Below, one piece after another: positions 1-8,491 of a stretch of 64,000 bases of DNA; positions within the stretch are counted from its first letter, which is position 1; each line of letters starts with the position of its first letter. The notes beneath the pieces are model-generated. The model was not told where the DNA came from. It was given only the letters and a program-made list of their open reading frames with translations, and did no database searches. Made by a program: the position numbers and the translations under genes. This DNA comes from JACJWR01 sp963842975 (GTDB taxonomy: Bacteria; Actinomycetota; Actinomycetes; S36-B12; UBA10799): the NCBI GenBank assembly GCA_963842975.1, contig CAWJIH010000005.1, positions 62,001 through 126,000 of the forward strand, given 5' to 3'.

Positions 1-1
1 A

Positions 2-451
2 AATCGACTCATCGCAGCAATGAGTCGTGGAACGGTAGTGGTCGAGGCGGCCTTGAAATCCGGGGCGCGGGGAACTGCCGCGGCAGCAGCGCGCTTGTCC
101 CGGCACGTGATGGCCGTCCCAGGACCGGTCAGTTCGGACCTGTCCACCGGCTGCCACGACCTGATTCGGCAGGGAGTCGCCACGTTGGTGGGCGGTACCA
201 ATGACGTGCTGGAACTGGTGACTCCGCTTGGCGAATCGCCAACTCAGAGCACCGATGGGCGCAGTGTGCTGGGATTACTGGTCGCGAAGGGGCCGGTGTC
301 CGAGGAACAGTTGGCACTCCAGGTTGGCATGGCGGCGGAGGAACTGCGGGCGCTGCTTGCGCTGCTGGAAGGAGGGGGATACGTGGTCCGCAGTCGACGT
401 GGCTGGCAACTCACCGATCACGCCCTGATGCGCTTCGCGCAGGCGGGGTGA
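2..451 (+). CDS. dprA: DNA-processing protein DprA, C-terminal part (cut by window edge)
   Basis: The reading frame is open from base 2, so only the last 149 residues are present. The start reads NRLIAAMSRGTVVVEA, the end of the Rossmann-like DprA/Smf core (usually RNRIIAGLS..VVVVEA). It continues with GARGTAAAAARLSR and AVPGPVSSDLSTGCHDLI, typical of the family. The last ~65 residues (LLVAKGPVSEEQLALQVGM) look like the winged-helix tail of actinobacterial DprA. The family binds single-stranded DNA and loads RecA during natural transformation. Position directly before xerC and the sigma gene is the usual actinobacterial context. The N-terminal half lies outside the window. Confidence 0.9.
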   Translation, partial: NRLIAAMSRGTVVVEAALKSGARGTAAAAARLSRHVMAVPGPVSSDLSTGCHDLIRQGVATLVGGTNDVLELVTPLGESPTQSTDGRSVLGLLVAKGPVSEEQLALQVGMAAEELRALLALLEGGGYVVRSRRGWQLTDHALMRFAQAG

Positions 452-506
452 ACGCCCCTGCGACACTGCGATCCGTGTCGAATCGCGGCGACGCGGCCCT
501 CGAGTC

Positions 507-1446
507 ATGTTGACTGGGGTCATGGTCGATAGGTCACAGCCTTCCGCACCTGCCATTGGCGAGGTGCTCGCGGACTTTGGTCGATACCTCAGCCACACCC
601 GGGGCTTCAGCCACCACACTGTGCGGGCCTACTCCACGGATGTGGCCGCGCTGCTGGAATGGGCACGGATCCGAACCGTCGACGGACCTGGCCGACCTCG
701 ACGTCCAAGCCCTGCGGGCTTGGCTTGCGGCCCAGGCGGAATCAGGAACGGCGAGGGCCACCCTTGCCAGGAGAGCATCGTCGGCCCGATCGTTTACTGC
801 CTGGGCCCATCGGCGGGGAATCATCCCGGGTCCTGATCCGGGCGCGAAACTACGCTCACCGAAGCGTGGACGCGCGTTGCCGCAGGTGCCGCAACAGAGC
901 AATGTGGCGACCATGCTCGACGATCTCGCAGCGACGGCGGACGACCCTCTCGCTCGGCGGGATACCGCAATCTGCGAGGTGCTGTACGGCGGCGGGCTGA
1001 GGGTCGCTGAGCTTTGCGGTTTGAATCTGGCGGATCTGCGCCCCGATGGCTTGATCGCCGTGATCGGCAAAGGTGACAAGCAACGCCTCGTTCCGCTGGG
1101 TGAACCCGCCCAGATCGCGGTGCAGGAGTGGTTGCGGAATGGTCGAGGCGAGTTCGCCACAGACCGCAGTGGTGAGGCACTGTTCCTCGGACAACGTGGC
1201 GGCCGCATCGACCCGCGCACCGTACGTCGGATCGTGAATGACACCAGCGTGGCTGCCGCAGGGCGAAGAGTCTCCCCACATGCCCTGCGTCATGCGATGG
1301 CCACCCATGTGTTGGAAGGCGGCGCTGACCTACGGACTGTCCAGGAGATACTGGGGCATGCGAGTCTGGGTACCACCCAGATCTACACCCACGTGACAGC
1401 CGAACGACTTCGAAAGGTCTATCAGAGTGCTCACCCCCGGGCCTGA
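507..1446 (+). pseudogene. xerC: Tyrosine recombinase XerC, one frameshift near base 667
   Basis: Site-specific recombinase of the chromosome dimer resolution system. The N-terminal SAM-like core-binding domain (FGRYLSHTRGFSHHTVRAY) is read from 507, but from about base 667 the homologous frame is +1 (TDLADLDVQALRAWLAA onward), so one base is extra around the tgggcacggatcc stretch. The catalytic domain is complete: Arg in GGGLRVAEL, Lys in GKGDKQR, SPHALRHAMATH, LGHASL and the nucleophile Tyr in TQIYTHV. The gene end overlaps the sigma factor start by 20 nt. The start could be 507 or the ATG at 522. Because both halves are well conserved and the gene is normally important, a sequence error is more likely than true loss. 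Confidence 0.85.
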
Positions 1447-2197
1447 CACAGTCGATGAGCTATGGCAGCGCTTCAAGGCAGATGCTGACCCGCAATCACG
1501 CGAAGATCTCATCCTGCACTACGCACCCCTAGTCAAATTCATCGCTGGACGTGTGGGAGCCAGCCTGCCTGCCACGGTGGAGAATGCGGATCTCGTGTCG
1601 TACGGACTGTTCGGGTTGATCGATGCGATCGACAAGTTCGAGCCGGAGCGTGGCTGGAAGTTTGAAACGTATGCGTTGACACGGATCCGTGGGGCAATCA
1701 TCGACGAACTGCGGGGCCTTGATTGGGTGCCTCGGTCGGTTCGGGCACGGTCCAAGGAAGTGGAACGCGCCTATGGGGAGTTGGAGGCGGAGTTGCAGCG
1801 CGCGCCCACCGACCAGGAGGTAGCGGCGCGAGTCGGCATGGATGTGCACGACCTGCAGGAATTGTTTGCCATGGTGTCGTACACGCACGTCGCAGCGCTT
1901 GACGAACTGCTGCACGGTGGGGACAACGGAGCGGCCACCCTCGGGGACATGGTCGTCGATCGGCGGATGCAGGCGCCAGAAGAAGTGCTTGAGGGTCAAT
2001 CCCTGCGGGAGGCGATAGGGGGTGCCGTCCACCTCTTGCCGGAACGCGACCAGATCATCGTGGCGCTGTACTACTACGAAGGTTTCACGTTGGCCGAGAT
2101 CGGCCAGGTGCTCAATGTGACGGAGAGTCGAGTCAGCCAACTGCATAGCCGAGCCATGCTGCAGTTGCGTGGTTGGTTGAGCCAAAACGAGGGCTAG
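1427..2197 (+). CDS. whiG: WhiG/FliA-family RNA polymerase sigma factor
   Basis: 256-residue sigma-70 factor of the FliA/WhiG (group 3) class with no region 1.1. Region 2 is clear (NADLVSYGLFGLIDAIDKF, then FETYALTRIRGAIIDELR and WVPRSVR), region 3 follows, and region 4 ends with the helix-turn-helix GFTLAEIGQVLNVTESRVS. In Streptomyces whiG sits at this same locus before rpsB and controls early sporulation genes; relatives in flagellated actinobacteria drive motility. The GTG start at 1427 lies inside the xerC end, suggesting translational coupling. No flagellar or sporulation gene is in the window, so the regulon is unknown. The symbol rests on position and similarity by eye. Confidence 0.85.
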   Translation: MLTPGPDTVDELWQRFKADADPQSREDLILHYAPLVKFIAGRVGASLPATVENADLVSYGLFGLIDAIDKFEPERGWKFETYALTRIRGAIIDELRGLDWVPRSVRARSKEVERAYGELEAELQRAPTDQEVAARVGMDVHDLQELFAMVSYTHVAALDELLHGGDNGAATLGDMVVDRRMQAPEEVLEGQSLREAIGGAVHLLPERDQIIVALYYYEGFTLAEIGQVLNVTESRVSQLHSRAMLQLRGWLSQNEG

Positions 2198-2211
2198 TCC
2201 CGCCGTGCGGC

Positions 2212-2710
2212 TCACAGGAATGGTGGCTTGAGCACTGGGGAGTAGCCGCGAAGCAACGTCAGTGGGTCGACGTACTCCCCGGCGAGAACGGCGCCCCAGT
2301 GCAAACACCGCGCCGAGCAGTGGGCACCAGCACCAAGGTGCCCGATGAGGGCCCCACGAGCGACTGTCGCGCCCTGCTCGACTGCGGCATCCACCGGTTC
2401 GTAGGTCGTTCGGATGCCGCCATGGTCAATCGCGACCACACCGCGATCCACAACCCGACCCGCGAACGCCACGACTCCATCGGCGGCGGCGTAGACCGGA
2501 TCTGCTTGGGTCGCCGCGAAGTCCACGCCGCGGTGACCGGACAGCCAAGGCTGGGCAGGCGGATCGAACGGCTCAATCAGGTTCAATTGGGCCAGCGGAG
2601 GCTGGTACGGCCCGCCCGGCGGATTGCCATGAGGCACGCTGCCCGCGGCGCCCCCGACGGTGAGCGTCACGGCCGCCAGGACGGCGCTGCCGCAGCAAGA
2701 ATCGACTCAT
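2212..2710 (-). CDS. M23-family (LytM-like) metallopeptidase, secreted; frameshift in signal peptide
   Basis: Peptidoglycan endopeptidase domain. SGHRGVDFAA carries the HxxxD zinc motif, ADGVVAFAGRVVDRGVVAIDHGG is the usual core strand set, and HCSARCLHWGAV carries the HxH-like end motif, here with Leu before His-Trp. The unbroken frame starts only at a GTG at 2670. A better start is ATG at 2710: reading MSRFL and then dropping one base near 2695 gives RGSAVLAAVTLTVGGAAGS, a normal signal peptide. A weak -10 (AATAGT, 2717-2722 on the minus strand) lies 6 nt before that ATG. Convergent with the sigma gene (14 nt apart) and divergent from rpsB, a conserved actinobacterial arrangement. Confidence 0.75.
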
Positions 2711-2780
2711 GCCAGCACTATTTCTCTTTCATCGGCAGGCCCACTAGACCCGCCAACGGATCTGTGGACGGCCACCGGGC

Positions 2781-2786
2781 TACAAT
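2781..2786 (+). promoter_or_regulatory. Possible -10 box of the rpsB promoter
   Basis: TACAAT is a near-consensus -10 hexamer in the 253-nt space between the divergent M23 gene and rpsB. No convincing -35 was found 17-18 nt upstream. If used, the rpsB mRNA would have a leader of about 170 nt, long enough for autoregulation by S2, but I did not recognise a defined leader structure. Confidence 0.35.
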
Positions 2787-2963
2787 CGTCGCGCACCGTG
2801 CTGCACCTGCGCGGTGACATCGCATCCCCACGTATCGAAGATTTTCGACCGGTGGCCACGGTCCAACAGGCGGCCATCCGGGTGGGGGTCAGGCGCGATC
2901 AGCAACCGCTGTTTCGCGGAAAACCACAAGCCTGGGTCAACCCTGGGCGCAGGAGGCATGCAC

Positions 2964-3914
2964 ATGGCTGTCGTCACCACACGGCAGATGCTCGAAAACG
3001 GCGTTCACTTCGGGCATCAAACCCGTCGCTGGAATCCGAAGATGAAGCGATTCATTTTCACCGAGCGCAACGGCATCTACATCATCGACCTCACCCAATC
3101 GGTGGGGTTCATCGACCAGGCCTACGACTTCGTCAAGGAGACCGTCGCCCACGGCGGCACGATCCTTTTCGTGGGCACCAAGAAGCAGGCACAAGAAGCC
3201 ATCGCCGAGCAGGCGACCCGCGTCGGAATGCCCTACGTCAACCACCGCTGGCTAGGTGGGATGCTGACCAACTTCAGCACGATTCACAAGCGCCTCCAGC
3301 GGCTCTCCGAGTTGGAGCAACTTGACTTCGACAACCCAGCCACCGGCGGGTTGACCAAGCGCGAGTTGCTGTCGCTGAAGCGGGAGAAGGACAAACTCGA
3401 GCGCGCCCTTGGTGGCATCCGGTCGATGTCCAAGGTGCCCAGCGCCGTATGGATCGTGGACACGAACAAGGAACACATCGCTGTGGGCGAGGCCCGCAAG
3501 TTGGGTATCCCGGTGGTTGCAGTCCTCGACACCAACTGCGACCCGGACCTCGTGGACTACCCGGTGCCGGGGAACGACGATGCGATCCGTTCGGTCGCGC
3601 TGTTGACCCGGGTGATTGCTGACGCTGTCGCCGACGGCATCGTTGCCCGCCACTCCTCGGATGCCGAAGCCGAGCCGACTCCAGAGTGGGAAGCCGAACT
3701 TCTCGGCGCCGACGAGTCGGTTGCTGCCCCGGCCGCGGAGGCAGTCGAGGTTGCCGAAGTTGCCCCGGTTGAGGAAGTGATTGTCGAGCAGGTGGCGGAC
3801 GTCGTCGTTGCCGACGACGCAGCCGGCGAGGCAGCCGTTGAAGCCGCCGCTGACGAGGCCGCGGCCAGCGCCGAGGCGGTCGTCGAAGCCACCGAAACCT
3901 CCGAGCAGCAGTAG
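2964..3914 (+). CDS. rpsB: 30S ribosomal protein S2
   Basis: 316-residue S2 with the family N-terminus (MAVVTTRQMLENGVHFGH, QTRRWNPKMKRFIF), YVNHRWLGGMLTNF and the IPVVAVLDTNCDPDLVDYP and PGNDDAIRS motifs. The last ~80 residues are an acidic Ala/Glu/Val-rich tail typical of actinobacterial S2 and beyond the E. coli length. ATG 2964 is preferred over ATG 2958 because the AGGAGG at 2951-2956 is 7 nt before it and only 1 nt before the other. S2 sits on the small-subunit shoulder and is needed for S1 binding in other bacteria. Followed 23 nt later by tsf, the conserved pairing. Confidence 0.97.
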   Translation: MAVVTTRQMLENGVHFGHQTRRWNPKMKRFIFTERNGIYIIDLTQSVGFIDQAYDFVKETVAHGGTILFVGTKKQAQEAIAEQATRVGMPYVNHRWLGGMLTNFSTIHKRLQRLSELEQLDFDNPATGGLTKRELLSLKREKDKLERALGGIRSMSKVPSAVWIVDTNKEHIAVGEARKLGIPVVAVLDTNCDPDLVDYPVPGNDDAIRSVALLTRVIADAVADGIVARHSSDAEAEPTPEWEAELLGADESVAAPAAEAVEVAEVAPVEEVIVEQVADVVVADDAAGEAAVEAAADEAAASAEAVVEATETSEQQ

Positions 3915-3937
3915 CAGAAGAGAAAAGGACACTCAGC

Positions 3938-4771
3938 ATGGCTGTCACCGCCAGTGACGTGAAGAAACTCCGGGAACTCACCGGAGCCGGAATGATGGAC
4001 TGCAAGAAGGCATTGCAGGAGGCCGATGGCGACTTTGAAAAGGCCGTGGAACTTCTGCGCATCAAGGGCGCCAAGGATGTCGGCAAGCGGGCCGCCCGCA
4101 CGGCCGCAAACGGCCTCGTGGCCGCGCACCTTGCTGCCACCGACCACGGAGTGATGCTGGAATTGGCCTGCGAGACGGACTTCGTGGCCAAGACTGAAGG
4201 CTTCCAGACCCTGGCTGCCGACGTTGCCGCATTCGTGGCCGTCAAGAACCCTTCGGATCTCGACGAATTGCTGTCCGCGGAATACACCGCGGGCAAGACC
4301 GTGAGCGACTTGCTGGATGAGGCCAATGCCAGCATGGGCGAAAAGATTGAGGTTCGCCGGTTCACCCACGTCACGGATGGCTACGTCTACGTCTACCTGC
4401 ACAAGCGCGACCCCGCCCTGCCGCCGAGTGTTGGAGCCCTCGTGCAGTTGGACACCGAACACGAAGAGGTTGCCAAGAACATCGCTCAACACATTGCTGC
4501 GATGTCTCCCCGCTACCTGACTTCCGATGACGTGCCCGCGGACGTCATCGAGGCCGAGCAGCGAGTAGCGCGCGAGAAGGCCATTGAAGAAGGCAAGCCA
4601 GAGGCCGCGCTGCCCAAGATCGTCGAAGGCCGGGTCCGGTCATTCTTCAAGGACACCTGCCTAGTCGACCAGCCCTGGGTACGCGACAACAAGAAGACCA
4701 TTGGTCAGTACCTGAAAGAGAATGACGCCACAATCGTGCGCTTTGCTCAATTCAGCGTTGGACAGGCCTAA
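3938..4771 (+). CDS. tsf: Translation elongation factor Ts
   Basis: 277 residues, the usual actinobacterial length. The N-terminal UBA-like domain reads DVKKLRELTGAGMMDCKKAL. The TDFVAKT motif that contacts EF-Tu is present in LACETDFVAKTEGF, followed by the dimerisation core (ALVQLDTEHEEVAKNIAQHI) and the end QPWVRDNKKTIGQYLKE. It exchanges GDP for GTP on EF-Tu. Preceded by an AAAAGGA-type ribosome site and cotranscribed with rpsB by position. A strong hairpin follows directly. Confidence 0.97.
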   Translation: MAVTASDVKKLRELTGAGMMDCKKALQEADGDFEKAVELLRIKGAKDVGKRAARTAANGLVAAHLAATDHGVMLELACETDFVAKTEGFQTLAADVAAFVAVKNPSDLDELLSAEYTAGKTVSDLLDEANASMGEKIEVRRFTHVTDGYVYVYLHKRDPALPPSVGALVQLDTEHEEVAKNIAQHIAAMSPRYLTSDDVPADVIEAEQRVAREKAIEEGKPEAALPKIVEGRVRSFFKDTCLVDQPWVRDNKKTIGQYLKENDATIVRFAQFSVGQA

Positions 4772-4784
4772 TCGGCACGTGATT

Positions 4785-4825
4785 CTGCCCTACCCACCCC
4801 GGCTTGGCCAGGGTGGGTAGGGCAG
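4785..4825 (+). terminator. Strong hairpin after tsf, likely transcription terminator
   Basis: CTGCCCTACCCACCC and its near-perfect complement ending GGGTGGGTAGGGCAG form a ~15 bp GC-rich stem around a short GGCTTGGCC-type loop. There is no T-run after it, as is common for actinobacterial terminators. It separates rpsB-tsf from pyrH-frr-cdsA-rlmN. It could instead act as an attenuator or as mRNA 3' protection. Confidence 0.7.
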
Positions 4826-4868
4826 ACTCATGACGACCATCTGATCAGCCTGCATGAGGGAGTGGCCC

Positions 4869-5738
4869 GTGGTTGCAGACGTCCGCTCAAACGTCGCCCA
4901 GTCGGAACGCCAACCCAATCCGCCTACGTGGCCCGGCGTCGACAGCGACGGTTGGCAACGCGTTGTGCTCAAACTTTCCGGTGAAGCTTTCGCCGGTCCG
5001 GGCGGGGGATTGGGTGTGGACCCAGACGTGGTCCACTCGATAGCGATCCAAATCGCGGCAATCGTCAGCGAAGGCCGACAGGTTGCGGTGGTGATTGGCG
5101 GTGGCAACTACTTCCGGGGCGCGCAGTTGTCCGAGCGGGGGATGGACCGCGCCAGAGCTGACTACATGGGCATGCTCGGCACCGTCATGAACTGTCTGGC
5201 GCTGCAGGATTTCCTCGAGAAGCAGGGCATCGACACCAGGGTGCAAACCTCCATCACGATGGGACAGGTGGCCGAGCCGTACGTCCCGCGGCGCGCGATC
5301 CGGCATCTGGAGAAGGGGCGCGTGGTCATTTTTGGTGCTGGGTTGGGTGTGCCCTACTTCTCCACCGACACCTGTGCGGCGCAGCGGGCATTGGAGATCG
5401 GCGCTGGTGTCGTGCTGATGGCCAAGGGGGTCGACGGTGTGTACGACGCGGATCCTCGCGTGGTCCCCGACGCGGTGCGGTTCTCGTCCCTGCATCCTGC
5501 CGAGGTGCTCGCGCGTGGCCTGAAAGTTGCCGACGCCACCGCAATCAGCCTGTGCCAGGACAACAACTTGCCTATTGTGGTGTTCAACCTGCTGGTGGAG
5601 GGCAACATCGCGCGCGCGGTGTCCGGTGAAGAAATCGGTACCCTGGTGAGCACCAGCGTCGGGCCAATCGGTGGTCGCCGGTCAACTGATCCGCGCCCGC
5701 CTGCCGAGTCGGCTGTGGAAAACGAGGAGAAGACGTGA
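4869..5738 (+). CDS. pyrH: Uridylate kinase (UMP kinase)
   Basis: Hexameric bacterial UMP kinase of the amino-acid-kinase fold, phosphorylating UMP to UDP. Motifs: VVLKLSGEAFAG, VAVVIGGGNYFRGAQ, DYMGMLGTVMNCLALQDFLE, TSITMGQVAEPY, GTGxP-like GLGVPYFSTDT and KGVDGVYDADPR. GTG 4869 is chosen because GAGGGAG at 4856-4862 is well placed, whereas the in-frame ATG at 4854 has no ribosome site. The N-terminus before the kinase fold (~30 residues) and the C-terminal ~20 residues are longer than the minimal family length. The stop overlaps the frr start (GTGA), so the two are probably coupled. Confidence 0.95.
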   Translation: MVADVRSNVAQSERQPNPPTWPGVDSDGWQRVVLKLSGEAFAGPGGGLGVDPDVVHSIAIQIAAIVSEGRQVAVVIGGGNYFRGAQLSERGMDRARADYMGMLGTVMNCLALQDFLEKQGIDTRVQTSITMGQVAEPYVPRRAIRHLEKGRVVIFGAGLGVPYFSTDTCAAQRALEIGAGVVLMAKGVDGVYDADPRVVPDAVRFSSLHPAEVLARGLKVADATAISLCQDNNLPIVVFNLLVEGNIARAVSGEEIGTLVSTSVGPIGGRRSTDPRPPAESAVENEEKT

Positions 5739-6310
5739 GCGACGGTCAGGAACTAATCGAGGAGATCCTGTTCGAGTCCGAGGAGAAGATGGACAAAGCC
5801 ATCTCCGTAGCTCGGGAAGATTTCGCAACGATCCGCACCGGGCGGGCTACCCCGGCGATGTTCAACAAGCTCACGGTCGACTACTACGGAGCGGCTACCC
5901 CGCTCAACCAGTTGGCGTCGTTCCAGGTGCCGGAAGCCAGAATGATCATTGTCACCCCCTACGACAAATCATCGATGACCGCGATCGAGAAGGCGATCCG
6001 TGACTCTGATCTCGGGGTGAACCCAACCGATGATGGCCACATCATCCGAGTGGTGCTCCCGGCACTCACTGAAGAGCGACGCAAGGAGTACATCAAGATG
6101 GCACGTACCAAGGCCGAGGACGCCCGGATCTCGATCCGCAACATTCGCCGTGCGGGCAAGGAACGGTTGGAGGCTTTGGCCAAAGAAGGTGACGCGGGCA
6201 AGGACGACGTGCACCGGGCGGAAGTCCACCTTGACGAACTCACGAGCACCCATGTTGGGCATGTGGATGAGATTCTCAAGGTCAAGGAAGCCGAACTGAT
6301 CGAGGTCTGA
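5735..6310 (+). CDS. frr: Ribosome recycling factor
   Basis: 191 residues. It has the family three-helix-bundle sequence: FATIRTGRATPAMFNKLTVDYYGAATPLNQLASF, then VTPYDKSSMTAIEKAIRDSDLGVNP and LPALTEERRKEYIKMA. It works with EF-G to split post-termination ribosomes. GTG start overlaps the pyrH stop by 4 nt; one base separates its stop from the cdsA start, so pyrH-frr-cdsA form one operon. Confidence 0.97.
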   Translation: MSDGQELIEEILFESEEKMDKAISVAREDFATIRTGRATPAMFNKLTVDYYGAATPLNQLASFQVPEARMIIVTPYDKSSMTAIEKAIRDSDLGVNPTDDGHIIRVVLPALTEERRKEYIKMARTKAEDARISIRNIRRAGKERLEALAKEGDAGKDDVHRAEVHLDELTSTHVGHVDEILKVKEAELIEV

Positions 6311-6311
6311 C

Positions 6312-7214
6312 GTGGGCGCACAGTCCGAGGACGACCCAGTCGGATCACCTGAGGACGGGCCCGCAGTGGGCACTGCCGAGGCTCCAGCGTCGAAAGCCGG
6401 GCGGAATCTACCCGCCGCTATCGGGGTGGGTGTTGGGCTCGGCGCGATCGCGCTGCTCACCCTGTTTACCTTCAAGTGGCTATTCGCCGTATTCGCCCTG
6501 ATCGCTGTGGGCATTGGCATCTACGAGGTGATCAACGCATTCCGGCAAGCTGGCGTGATGGTGGCTCGCACTCCGATCTACCTGGGTGCGCTGGCGATCG
6601 TCGTGCTGTCCTACCTCTACAACGTGGTGGGACTGATCATGGCGTTTGGCGTGATCGTGATCAGCGCCCTCATTTGGCGGGTGCGCCGCGGCACCACTGG
6701 CTACGTCAAAGACGTCACGGCGACCGTCTTCGTGGCGGCCTACTTGCCGTTCATGCTCGGCTTTGTGATGGTCATCCTCGCCTCCGACAACGGAGCCAAA
6801 CTCATCGTGACGTTTGTCGCGCTCACCATCAGCAACGACATCGGCGGGTATGCCACCGGCGTACTTTTCGGCAAGCATCCGATCGCGCCTGGGATCAGCC
6901 CCAAGAAGTCGTGGGAGGGTTTCGCCGGCTCGGTGGCCTTCCAGGCACTGGTGGGTGCCTTGCTGTTCGCGTTCCTGCTCGACGCTCCCTGGTGGCAGGG
7001 AGTTGTCGCCGGCGTGGTCATGGCAGCTACCGCGACGGCCGGCGACTTCGCCGAATCAGCCATCAAGCGGGATCTCGGGGTGAAGGACCTCGGCAATATC
7101 CTGCCTGGTCACGGCGGGTTCATGGATCGGCTTGATTCTTTGATTCCGAACGCGTTCGTCGCGTGGCTGCTCTTTGCCATCTTCGGCCTGCTCACTATCC
7201 CAACGGTGTCCTAG
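6312..7214 (+). CDS. cdsA: Phosphatidate cytidylyltransferase (CDP-diacylglycerol synthase)
   Basis: 300-residue polytopic membrane enzyme making CDP-diacylglycerol from CTP and phosphatidate. A ~45-residue acidic/Ala-rich cytoplasmic N-terminus precedes about eight hydrophobic segments. The CDP-alcohol synthase signature is near the C-terminus: SAIKRDLGVKDLGNILPGHG followed by GFMDRLDSL. The PKKSWEGFAGS motif is also present. GTG start at 6312, one base after frr. Position between frr and rlmN is standard for actinobacteria. Confidence 0.95.
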   Translation: MGAQSEDDPVGSPEDGPAVGTAEAPASKAGRNLPAAIGVGVGLGAIALLTLFTFKWLFAVFALIAVGIGIYEVINAFRQAGVMVARTPIYLGALAIVVLSYLYNVVGLIMAFGVIVISALIWRVRRGTTGYVKDVTATVFVAAYLPFMLGFVMVILASDNGAKLIVTFVALTISNDIGGYATGVLFGKHPIAPGISPKKSWEGFAGSVAFQALVGALLFAFLLDAPWWQGVVAGVVMAATATAGDFAESAIKRDLGVKDLGNILPGHGGFMDRLDSLIPNAFVAWLLFAIFGLLTIPTVS

Positions 7215-7216
7215 CC

Positions 7217-8350
7217 ATGAATTCAGCAGCCGACGAACCCAGCCTGGAGCAGGCCCCCGGTGAACTCGTATTCACCCCCCGGCGGCGGCGCGAGCGTCCG
7301 CCCACGCACATTGCGGATCTTGACCGAGCAGCCCGTCGGGACCGCGTCGTCGCGATGGGTCTTCCGGCCTACCGCGCCGACCAGGTGTCCAAGCACTACT
7401 TCGAACGCTTCTCGCCGGATCCGTCGACCTGGACCGACATCCCGGCCGCGGCCAGGACCGAACTTGCGGAGTCGTTGACGCCGCAACTGCTGCAACCGAT
7501 TCGACGAGTTGGCTGCGATGGGGACACCACCGTGAAGTACGTGTGGCGACTCTTCGACGGTGCCTTGGTAGAAAGCGTCTTGATGCGGTACCCGAAACGC
7601 GTCACCATGTGCATCTCCAGCCAAGCGGGCTGTGGGATGAACTGCCCGTTTTGCGCTACCGGCCAGGCCGGGCTGACCAGGAACCTCTCGACCGGAGAAA
7701 TCGTTTCGCAAGTGGTGGCCGGGGCCCAAGAACTTGCTGCTGGGAGCATCCCAGGAGGAACCGGCCGGGTCGGCAACATCGTGTTCATGGGCATGGGAGA
7801 ACCACTTGCCAACTACTCGGCCACATTGGCGGCCGTGCGCAGGATTGTGACTCCAGCCCCGGAAGGATTGGGGATCTCAGCGCGCGGGGTCACAGTGTCG
7901 ACAGTTGGCCTCGCACCTCGAATGCGGGACTTGGCCGGTGAAGGGCTGCCGGTGACGTTGGCGCTGTCGCTGCACGCCCCCGACGACGAATTGCGCGACG
8001 AGTTGGTGCCGGTCAACCGCCGATGGCCGGTGGCGGAGGTGCTGGATGCCGCCTGGGAGTACGCCGACCGCACCCACCGCCGGGTGTCAATCGAATACGC
8101 CCTGATTCGAGACATCAATGATCAGCCATGGCGCGCTGACCTGTTGGCATCATTGATCTCGGGGCACTTGGTGCACGTCAATCTCATTCCGCTGAATCCA
8201 ACTCCGGGGTCGAAGTGGACTGCCAGTGACCCCGCGGTGCAGGACGAATTCGTCCGCCGCCTGCGCACCGGAGGAGTCGGCGTGACCGTGCGCGACACTC
8301 GTGGCCGCGAGATCGACGGCGCCTGCGGACAGTTGGCTGCAACTGTTTGA
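7217..8350 (+). CDS. rlmN: Dual-specificity 23S rRNA/tRNA (adenine C2) methyltransferase RlmN
   Basis: 377-residue radical-SAM methyltransferase acting on A2503 of 23S rRNA and A37 of some tRNAs. The 4Fe-4S motif CxxxCxxC is in QAGCGMNCPFCATGQAG. MGMGEPLANY, STVGLAPRMRDLA and ALSLHAPDDELRDELVPVN follow, and the second catalytic cysteine is in the end motif GACGQL. ATG 7217 is chosen; the frame extends further upstream but into cdsA. It closes the pyrH operon. After it conserved order breaks until dxr at 36748. Confidence 0.96.
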   Translation: MNSAADEPSLEQAPGELVFTPRRRRERPPTHIADLDRAARRDRVVAMGLPAYRADQVSKHYFERFSPDPSTWTDIPAAARTELAESLTPQLLQPIRRVGCDGDTTVKYVWRLFDGALVESVLMRYPKRVTMCISSQAGCGMNCPFCATGQAGLTRNLSTGEIVSQVVAGAQELAAGSIPGGTGRVGNIVFMGMGEPLANYSATLAAVRRIVTPAPEGLGISARGVTVSTVGLAPRMRDLAGEGLPVTLALSLHAPDDELRDELVPVNRRWPVAEVLDAAWEYADRTHRRVSIEYALIRDINDQPWRADLLASLISGHLVHVNLIPLNPTPGSKWTASDPAVQDEFVRRLRTGGVGVTVRDTRGREIDGACGQLAATV

Positions 8351-8491
8351 CCTGACGTGAGTTGAGCGGCGATAGTGGAACTAGCGGATACTCGAACGCC
8401 AGACCAGACTTAAGCAGCGCTATTGCGATGCCGATACCCGCTGTGGGGCGAAAAGTCGCCGGTTGCACAACGATCGGAACAGGTGGAGCGG

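Noticed and set aside
4854..4868. ATG 4854 as the pyrH start
   Set aside because: No ribosome site before it, and the GAGGGAG for the GTG at 4869 lies inside this extension.
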